Assembly (NCBI GenBank): GCA_030068075.1
Contig: CM057835.1
Location: 20,113,957-20,177,956, forward strand
Reading direction: 5' to 3'
Length of the DNA stretch: 64,000 bases
Origin: Paguma larvata
Lineage: Eukaryota; Chordata; Mammalia; Carnivora; Viverridae
Shown here: positions 23,701 through 34,600 of the stretch, piece after piece
Layout: each line of letters opens with the position of its first letter
How positions within the stretch are numbered: position 1 is the stretch's first letter
Translations under genes and position numbers: made by a program
The notes under the pieces: generated by a model
The model's database searches: none
Seen by the model: only the letters and a program-made list of their open reading frames with translations
What the model was told of the DNA's origin: nothing

Positions 23701-26700
23701 TGGTACACAAGATTGATTCGGTAATTTGTCGCTTGATATTGGACTTTTACTATATCAATATGTTTTATTAGTTTTATTAGTGATTTGAATATATTAAACC
23801 TGTATGATTATAGATACTTTATATTTTATAGACTCAAATTGAATTGAAATCTTCATAAAAGCCTTAAAAATTCCCTTTTATTGGTCAAAAGTTTAATTCC
23901 AGTTAGCTTTATTCTATTGTAAAGACTTAGCACCTTCTGAATCTATCTAACTTTCTTGCAGATGTGTGCCTTTGGTCTTGAGGGGATTGAACTTTTTTTC
24001 CTCCATTAGGTGGAAAAAAAGATGACACATGCCTTGTTGATGGGAAGTTAATAGATTTAGCTTAATCATAATGCATTAGATAACAGGAACAATGCAGACA
24101 CATACTGTAACTTTATTTTAAGAGTAAGGATATAGTACGGAATAATATATAGATAATTGTGGATGAATAACAACTGTATAGATAGTTGTGGATGAACAGG
24201 GAGAATAAAAACAAAGAGGAAAAAAATACAGGTAATTAGAGTAGAAAGTTTAAGTCCTAGAGGCGGGAGAAAAGACTGAATGTAAGAGACAAGTAAGGCA
24301 GAACCCTATACACCTCTTATTTATTAAGACTGCTATACTTTGTGGTATGCACATTATGCCGCAATAAGCTATTTTTAAAAATTGAGTCATAAAGTGAACT
24401 TTTATGATTTTCATAAACAATTACATGTGTAAAACTTCAGATCACTAGGTCTTTGGTTCTTTGAGTCTCCAAGCCATATTCCACACGTCAAAACAAATAT
24501 CCTGCTTATCTGCCACCACTTTATCATTTACTTAGAACTCTGTGGGTTAACTTTACCTCCTTTTATTAAATTGATTTTAAAGCGAGGGGGTCAGGGGAGG
24601 TTGTAGAAAAGCCCAGGAAAGTAAATGTTCCATTTTGTAGAGAGGTCCTATCCACAGAAAACACCTATCCACTACTCTCTTGGATTTAAACATTCCGTTT
24701 GAGAAACATAGTCCATCACAAATGAAAATTCACACATTCGGACTGTTTCTTTCACGACTACGTGATACTAATTACACAGTTCCTTTCATACTTCATATGT
24801 TCCTGCTGTTGCTGGAAGTCGGCTGTAATAATGGAAAGAATACTAGATTAGGCATCAAAAAAACTTAACAGATTCAGAGAAATTATGTAACTTGCCTAAG
24901 GTCAGCACACCAGGTAGAACAGTGACTTAACACTTGATCTCCTGATTACAAATTCTATGTCCTTTCCAATATGTTACAGTATCTCTGAGTGGCATTACAC
25001 TGTAACAAGAGTTCTTTTCCTTCCTAGGAATGCTTATAGCATGTATTTCCAGGGATGTGTTTTAATTGACTCATTCACCTGCATTGGTGAGAGAGGGATT
25101 CCTACTCTAGGATTATGAGGGGGGTCAAACACATGACATGTGACACCAGACAAATGAGATCAACAGCAGTTTATGAATCATCAGTCACAGCCTAGCAGAG
25201 GAAGACTGTTACAACTGTTAAATTGGCATTTGTTAAGTGGGACACAGGGTGCCAGATGGTGAGCCACAGTTCAACAAAAGACCACAAGAAAAACTGAAAT
25301 AAAGAAGTTTCTTACTCACAAGTCCTGGAAAAAGTACATGGCACACCTCCAGGAGCCATGGGGGGAGGTCAAGGCACGCTGCAGGCAGAGGAAGGCAGGG
25401 CCTCAGGCACCTGAGCATCTGTGAGTGGAGCTCTTTGGGATTCCTGGCCAATTCAAACAAAAAAAAAGCAGGTTACTCTGTGAAACACAAGTCCCAGAGG
25501 GGTCTAAGGAGCTCACAAGGGGAAGGTTGTGGGAGGCAGGGGAGACCACTGATCGGAAGTGTGTTAGGGAGGTTATATCAGGAACTGACATTTCCTTGTG
25601 ACTATGGTGACCAAGGCATGTGCCTGCATGGGAGCCTAGTGTCAGTTTTAAGGCCCCCGCAGGTTCAGTGGCCAAACAAAAAGGATGCAATACTTTGGAG
25701 TAGCTTAACTAAGCTCTCAAGGACACACCGTGCCATGCAGTGTGACATGGGCATTGCACCCAGGAGCAGAGTAAATAGCCAGGGGTTGTGCAAGACAAGC
25801 GTTGTAGTATCAAGAGGTTTAGGTAACCCCTGACCCCTACAGGAGGCTGTGATTGGTTGGATTAGTTCTGCCGTCCAGCAGAGAACTGCAACCCACTACT
25901 CAGGGACAAGTAGGAACTGTGCCCAACCCTGCCGATAAGGGGCACTGCCTGGCCAAGGGGCCTTACCTGTGGGAACAGGATGGGGAGAATGCCCTGCAGT
26001 CAGGCCATTTAAGACTCCCAATTTCAGCCGATGTCAAGGCAGCACAATAATACTGGTCTTTCATTTTAAAGCCTTACACCACAGGGTGCTAAACCAATAT
26101 AATTTTCAGAATATATTACCTAATCAGCGTGGACTGGTAGAAATATACTGGGAATCAGGAACTTGAATTCTAGTTCCGTACTTCTCTCTAGTTTTGCATG
26201 TGATTTAACCCGTTAGACTTCAATTTCTTCATCTAAAAATTTAAAGAGTAGATAATAACAGAATTCCTTTCTGAATTTTCTGCACTTACATTAATTCCTT
26301 ACCAGATATATGATTTGCAGATTACTTTCTCCCATTTCTGTGCGTTCGTTGCCTTTTCATTTTATTTATGGTTTCCATTGCTGTGCAGAGCTTTTTTGTT
26401 TGCTGTTGTCCCACTTGTTTATTTTTGCTTTTGTTGCTCTTGTACTTACGATTATAGATCTAATGTTTCTCTAACACTGAAAATGGGAGCTAATTTGATG
26501 ATGTTCTTATAACTTCAAAGCCTTTCTTTTTCCAAATAGTAGCTCACCTTATGCAGTGAAATTCTTTGGGGAGAGATACAAAGAATAGACATGAAATAAC
26601 TGTTGCAATCTCTATGGTTTGATTTGTTCCAGGATACATTCATATGTCACACCGTTACACAAAGCTTTGCCATGGGCTCAATTTCCCCCCGAGACTTTAT

Positions 26701-28631
26701 CGACTTAGTATACTTCAAGCACTACGAAGGGAATATGGATATTATCAGTTGTAAGTTAAATCATTTTGCCCACATTTTGCAATTACTGTGAATCATTAAC
26801 AAATTTTGTTTTCCTTTAACTCACAGTTTGGAAGAAACTGTTTTCAATCAATTTGTTATTTTTTTTTTATTTGGTGAGACCAATAAATGTACGTATAATA
26901 TAGACAACCCTGAGTTTTACCCAACTCTGGAAGTGCCATTTACATCAGTCAATAATTATGGCATCTCTTGGCCCTTTTGCAATTTATACCATGCAGCACT
27001 GAGTATAGGCAGATAATTTATAGGCTGAAACTTCACAGCATACATACTAAGACACAAATTTAATCTTTGGATATTCTATGTTTTATTCGAGTTATGTGGA
27101 TTGGACATATCCAGTAACATCAGTAACATATCCAGTAAATTCCTGAAGAAATTTTCATTAGATGAGTCTTTACATAAATGTGCTCTTATTTCTTTTAGAA
27201 ATTGGAGGTTTGTGATATATCCTTAGCCTTCCCAAAATATGTGTCACTCTATAAAATGCCGATGGGTAGTCTTTTCCTAACTTGCTTTATTCACTTAAAA
27301 CGTACCAGTTCATACCATAAAGATCTTTGGACTCAGATAAATACAGTAACTCCTGGTGAAGGGACTTCGGTAGGTCAGTAGCCTAAAGCCTTGATTTCTC
27401 CAGAATTCAGGTTAATCTCCCCATTACTATCTGAATAGCCTTCTGTATTGTAAACTACATGGGGGTAGGGAACGATTAAGTATTGTTAATTATTATATTC
27501 CAACAAAGCTTCAGTTACTCTATGTCCATAATACTCTAAATTTCAGATACTAGACTACTACATAGTTCTGCCCACTCAAACACAGTTGTGTTGTGGCATA
27601 CCATTAAGGTTGACATTCATCACTTATATGTGGCTGTCCCTTGTAGTTTCATAGAGTTGTCATTGAGTTGTCTCCTTTTAAAATGAGAGTGCATAAAAGT
27701 TTACTCAGCATCACTGCACAAAATACTATATGTCTGAATTATATAGTTGTTATTTTCTGTATTTGAAGGAGACCATTTGAGTCTCATTTTTAGTGGTCAG
27801 AGGGAAGGTAAAAAAAAAAGTATGGAAGAAGTTAACATCAACAAATAGTCGTAGTAATCAGTCATTCAGTGATCAATACTAGATTCGCTTTAACTAATTT
27901 TCTTTAAATGAATATTTTATGAATACTGAGTTTTCTTCTTAACATTCCTTTGGTGGTTGTTTAACTTATGCAGCTTCCTTTGAGCTAAATATTTTGTGTG
28001 CATTATTTTACCAATGAGGAAGCTAAAGCTCACAGAAATTCAGTTACATAGCTAAGAAGCAGTTGAACCAGAACTCCAGTCTTCTGACTTTCCCAAATCT
28101 GGGCTAACTATATGCCTCATAAAAGATCCACACTTGTTTGTGAAATAGAATTAAAAACGTGTTAAAGAAAGACAAACAAACAGAGAAACACTGTGTTAAT
28201 ATCACTTCGGGCAGTTCCGTTACCCCAGCACAATAGGCTCCGTTAAGATGATGAGCACGCTGGGAACACGGACAATGCATTCAGCCACGTTGTCTTTTAA
28301 GCTTTCCTAGGCTAGTGTTTAACATTGCATTTCCCACAGAATTGATTGCCCATGTTAAAATCATAAAAGAAAAGTCATCTTCTCAGACAGGAGCAGGATT
28401 CAGTTGCAAGAAAAAAACAAATACATTTTTAAAAACACTTTTAGGGGCACCCGGTGGCTCAGTTGGTTAAGCCTCCGACTCTTGATTTCAGCCTCCTACA
28501 AAGGGTCTCATGGTTGTGAGATTAAGCCCTGCGCTGTCAGCACGGGAGCCCGCTTGGGATTCTCTCCCTCTGCCCCTCCGCCACGGGCATGGGCATGTGA
28601 GCGCGCTCTCATCCTCTCTCTCTCTCTCCCT

Positions 28632-28693
<62 letters not shown>

Positions 28694-31600
28694 CATGCAA
28701 ATAAATAAATAATAAATAAAATGTAAAAATATTTTTAGAAAGGGTATATATAATTATCATAAAGTTAGAATCAAATCACCTCCCTTCTACATTCACATAT
28801 AATACAGTTATGCTGCATAGTTGTTAAAACAAACTCTACTGATTTTTACATTCTACAGGGAACTGGCAGGAAAGAGCATTTAAACCATCTTTAGTGACAG
28901 TCCAATTAACTACATCAAATATTTTATTTAAAAAATGATTAATGGGGCGCCTGAGTGGCTCAGTCGGTTACGTGTCTGACTTCGACTCAGGTCATGATCT
29001 CACGGTTCGTGGGTTTGAGCCCTACGTCGGGCTCTGTGCTGACAGCTCAGGGCCTGGAGCCTGCTTCAGATTCTGTGTCTCCCTCTCTCTTGCCCTCCCT
29101 GCTTGTGTTCCGTCTCTGTCTCTGTCTCTTAAAAATGAATAAACGTTAAAAAAACTTTTTAATAAATAAAAATTTTAAATGATTAACAATTTATATGTAA
29201 GCATCGAATCACTCTATTGTACACCTGAAACTAATATTCCACTGTATGCTATCTAACTGGAATTCAAATATGAAAAGAAATCAATAAAAAGGATCTAACC
29301 CTAAAAAAATTATAAAAAATAATAAAAAATGGTTAGCAAAATTTATAAACCCGGTATCTTGATAGAATAGTCTTTTTTTTCCTTTGTGATTTCTTCTTTT
29401 GCTTCAAATCGCGGAAGGTAATTAAGTGATACTTTTAACACAGTTTCTTGCGTGTAAAAGCTAACAGCATCTTTAGAGATACTGGAAAGAGATAACCTGA
29501 GAGGCAGCAGCACTCACCCAGGCATCTCCTCAGTTTTGACCTGCGCACACCTCCACGTGTGCACACAGCATACACATGTAGAAGAGTGTTATCAATGCCG
29601 ACAATAACTAAGTTAAATTAAATGCTATAGCATCCATCATCCATTTTTTTAAATACGCTACTTCAAATAGAATTTTCATCTTTGTGGAATAGGTTTCATT
29701 TTCTTTCTTTTTTTTTTTTAAATCACTTAGCTAACAGTGTGGATTTTCCAGCATACCCTCCATCATCAAATTACATCCGTGGTTTTAACCATGCTTGTGG
29801 TTATATATGTTCTCCTCTGCAAGAGTAAGTGTTACTTGCATTTGTTTATTTTACTTTAACAGGGGTTTTAGTTTGACTTGTGATTTCTTAACTAAAGAAT
29901 TCCTAACTCATTGGTAGAAGTATATGCCAGCATATTCTGCTAGGGGGGAAAAAATGCCCCTAAATGCAATTTAAAAAATAACTTTTATAAGTGTTTTCAT
30001 CATGAAAACAGATAATTCTCTCCAAAGTATGATTCGAGGTCTCTGGGACAAGTCACGCACACACATGCATCCCCCTCATCCCTTCACCCCCAGTTAGCTT
30101 TAACCTGATGCTTCAGATTTCTCCATTAGAGTCACTTCTGTGAATTATCACAGAACTTTTGTAAATTAAAAATAAGTTTCCCAAGAATTATACTCACTGT
30201 TATCAGCAATGAATGCTTTATCCTCAATAAATTGTTTCCAGTGGGCCACTTACAGATCCCTGCAGAATGAGATGTACAGTAGGTAAATTTGGAAAGAGCT
30301 GGAGAAATCAGAGCTGAGTCTCCGCCCACAGGTGACCAGCCTAGGGATAGGTGGTAACGTAAAATACGCATATTTTGTAAATGTATATACAAGGTAGATC
30401 ATTTCACAAATTCCTTAAGTTTTCATTTTTGCTAAATATTTTACATAAGTAAAATACGTTGGCACATAAAAACTCATAAAATTTTATATTGACCAGATAT
30501 AAAGCTCTCTATAGGAGGGAAAAAAAACCTTATGTGGAGAAAATCAAAGTAAAATTACATTTTAGGCTGTATTCCTTAACATGTTCTCTTCTGAATTAGA
30601 GAACTGAAAGAAATGTACACAATTCTGTACATTAGTGGACAGGAGGGATCATTGGTGTCGATGACGATGATGGTGACACATGGTCTTTCTACCCACCTGT
30701 CACTTTTGAATCGGTGGCCAAGACTGTCTTCTCCACAGCAGGAGAGAAAACACAAGGGCGGTTGTATTGCTCCAGATCAGCGGGGAAATCAGCTGCCAGC
30801 AGGGCACTCTAGGCGGGAAGCTACGCACTCTGATGTGTGCTTCGCAGCCTGGGGCCCCGTCTTGCATCCTGTTAACTTTCCCTTTCCACTGCAAAAACAC
30901 GGGAAACGGTGCTGATCTAGATCTCCCATTTCGGGCAAGAGCTCTGCCCAGCATCCTGTTAGAGAGAACATACAGGCTCATTCGTAGCCTCAGAGAAAGG
31001 CACCAACAGGAAAGGATTCCTTTGTACCTTCTCTTTACATGCGGCACAACATTTTGGACAACCAACATTTGTAAACTAGTCATGTAGTAAACTTATAAAA
31101 CTTACTGTCAGGGGGCGCCTGGGTGGCTCAGTTCGTTAAGCGTCCGACTCTCGATTTCAGCTCAGGTCACCCAACATGAGATCAGGCCACACATTGGGCT
31201 CTGTGCTGACAGCGTGGAGCCTGCTTGGGATTCTTCCTCTCCCTCTCTCTCTCTCCCCCTCCCTTGCCCTTTCTCTCTCTCTCCCTCCCTCAAAATAAAT
31301 AAGCTTTAAAAAAAAAGCTTATTATCAGTAATATAAAGGCACTTTTCTAGTAAATACTGGAAACTCAAATAGAGATTTAAGACCTTACCAATGGCTAGTG
31401 AATATTCTCAATCCAGTCACCAGAGACACTTTTGCGAAAATGTCTGAACTCTGCATAGAGAAGAGTATGAGAAAATGGACACTCACACAGTTTGTGGGAG
31501 CAGTGGTCTTCATACCCCCCAAAAGAATTTTGTAAAACTGTACTCCACCTTGCACATTTGTGGGTTGATATTAAAATTTTGCATAGGATTAAATTAAGAG

Positions 31601-34600
31601 GATGCAATTTACAGCACTTTAAATCTTGATACTTTTTAAAAGTGTTATATCACTCTTGTAAGCATATCCAATAGACTCTTTTGGATATTAATACCATAAT
31701 AACTTGAAACTTGCTATAACTATCAATTTCAAGCTATATGCAAACTTCAATGCTCAGAAATTTACATCATTCATTTTCTCCTTGATCCCACATTCTTACT
31801 CTTTTCCTCTCACATAATTCGATCCTAATATAATGTATTTTGAGGCACCTGGGTGGCTCAGTCAGTTAAGCATCCAATTTTGGCTCAGGTCATGATCTCA
31901 CAGTTTGTGAATTCGAGCCCGCATTGGGTTCTGTACTGACAGCTCAGAGCCTGGAGCCTACTTCAGATTCTGTCTCCTCTCTCTGCCCCTCCCTTGCTTG
32001 CATCCTGTCTCTCTCTTTCAAAAATAAATAATTTTTTTTCTAAAAAAATATAGTTTATGGTTTGAATTCTTGTATTAATCACCCTGTCATTCTTCTTTGA
32101 AAAAATAAGTATTTAATTTTAAAATTCACTTTATTTCTTGTGACAATGAGTATCTAAATGTTACAAAATAGGGGCACCTGAGTGGCCCAATCAGTTAAGC
32201 GTCCAACTTCGGCTCAGGTCATGATGTCACTGCTTGTAAATTTAAGCCCCACATCAGACTCTGTGCTGACAGCTCAGAGCCTGGAGCCTGCTTCGGATTC
32301 TGTGTCTCTGTCTCTCTCTGCCCCTCCCCCCCCTCAAAAATAAATTAACATTAAAAAACTATAAATGAATGTTACAAAATATATGTTGTATTAAATTAAA
32401 TTGTTATTAAATGATCAAAATAAAAATATATTACCAAATGTTATGTAACTGTTAAATATAAAAGCCAAGTGTTACTGAAAACACGTCTTTAATTATTAGC
32501 AAAACTTAGGTACCACTTACTATGTGTCAGGCACTCTGTAAACAGTCTACATATATTGACTCATTTGGTCCTCCCAATAAACCTGTGAAGTAGGTAGTAT
32601 TACTATCTCCATTTTGCAGAAAAGAAAATGGAAGTCCAGAAAGATGAAGTCATTTTCTCCAGGTTAAACACAGGTAATAGCAAAGCTAGCTTTAAACCCA
32701 TCCACACTGGCTCCAGAGGCCATGCTTCTAACTGTTACACTCATTTAACTGTGTACCCGTGACACTAATAAAATGAGATCCCACTACTATTATCTACTCC
32801 AACTTTGCATTTTTAATAATGTGAGCTCTGAGAAACTATTTGCATAAATAAGTGGGTTAAAATGAAAAGAGAATAATTCTAGGACTGTCGTTAAATGCCT
32901 TGAAATTCTCTTGTGTTATGTACCATAAATTACATAGAGACCTATAATCAAAAACTTGTTTTCATCAAAAACTATTTTAATGACCTATCAGCTGACAAAT
33001 AATTTAGGATCCACAAGTCTTATTGAAAGCAAATAATTGACAACATGATTACCCAACTCACTTCCAATAGATCACATTTTCCCTTTGATGTCTCAGAGAT
33101 TTTTTTTTAACATTTTTTTAAATTATTTTTTAATGTTTATTTATTTTTGAGACAGAGAGAGACAGAGCATGAGTGGAGGAGGGGCGGAGAGAGAGGGAGA
33201 CACAGAATCCGAAGCAGGCTCCAGGCTCTGAGCTGTCAGCACAGAGCCCGACATGGGGCTCGAACTCACAGACCGAGAGATCATGACCTGAGCCGAAGTC
33301 GGACGCTCAACCAACCGAGCCACCTAGGCGCCCCTTAACATTTTTAATTATTATTGAGAGACAGAGCACCAGCAGGGGAGGGGCAGAGAGAGGAGGAGAC
33401 ACAGAATCCGAAGCAGGCTCCAGGATCTGAGCTATCAGCACAGAGCCCGACGTGGGGCTCGAACTCACAAACTGTGAGATCATGACCTGAGTCAGACACT
33501 TAACTGACTGAGCCACCCAGGCGCCCTCTCAGAAATTTTTACATGCCAGAGTAAAGCACTGTAATATCACTCAGTACTATTCAGGGAAGACAACAGGTAT
33601 ACCTTTGTTCTGTAAAGCAACAGAGGATGATACGAACAGGCTGGTGGGAAAGGAGAAGCCTACGTCTCCATCAAAGATGGTCTCAGATGAACTTAGGGAA
33701 AAGGAACATGTGGAAGTTAGAGATTTGAAAATTTATTCCCTTAAATGTTACTATCCTCTCATACCCTTTGGAAAGTCTTCACACACTCCAGTTTGAAGAT
33801 CACTGGGTTAGAATACGAAATACTACAGTCTTCCTAATGTCATTTGGAAAGAATATTTCAAAATGTTAAACACAAAACCTTCCACCTAGAAATTCTATGT
33901 ATTTGTAGAAATCCAAATGGATACATTCCAAAGATATTTTATTGCAGCTTTATTTGTCATAGCAGCAAAAAGTGAGAAACAACCCAAATGATAGTCCATA
34001 AAGGTCTGGTTACATAGAGAATGAAATACTGTCTGCAGTCATGAAAAATATCTAAGCCGATCTGTATGTCTCAACACAGAAAGAAGTAGGTGATATCCTA
34101 CTAAGAGGAAAATAAAACTAGTTGCAGAAAAATACATCTCATTTTTGTAAAAACAAAAATGCGTATATGTGGGGTACGTATACATTTACGCATACATAGA
34201 TGCTATCTTTATATATACATAGTCAATAGTCTGAAAAGATGCAATCAAAAAGTACAGTGATTATCTCTGGGAAACAGAATAAGCAGAATAATTATGAAAA
34301 TTCTGTATTGTTTAAATTTTTGTAAGCACACATTAATTTTGTAATTTAAAAAGTTAACGAAATGACAAAAAGGAAAAGCTGACTGAAGACTGCAAGGTAT
34401 AGTCTGACTACTTAATATTTTTATGTAAAATGTTTATCAGTGCAAATCACTCTGCCCTTTTTTCTACCCTTGCTTCCTTCCTCCCTGCAGTAACTGTCTG
34501 CCCCAGCATAAGCGCTCTGAAGGGAACCGATGGTGAATAAAAGAAGGATCCTGCTTTCTGTGAAATTATAAATTCAATAGATAAATCCAAAAATCTTTAT

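Noticed and set aside
25435..25833. 132-codon plus frame as a gene in STARD6 intron
   Set aside because: There is no domain and no exon signals. The block looks repeat-derived, so it was kept only as a low-confidence finding.
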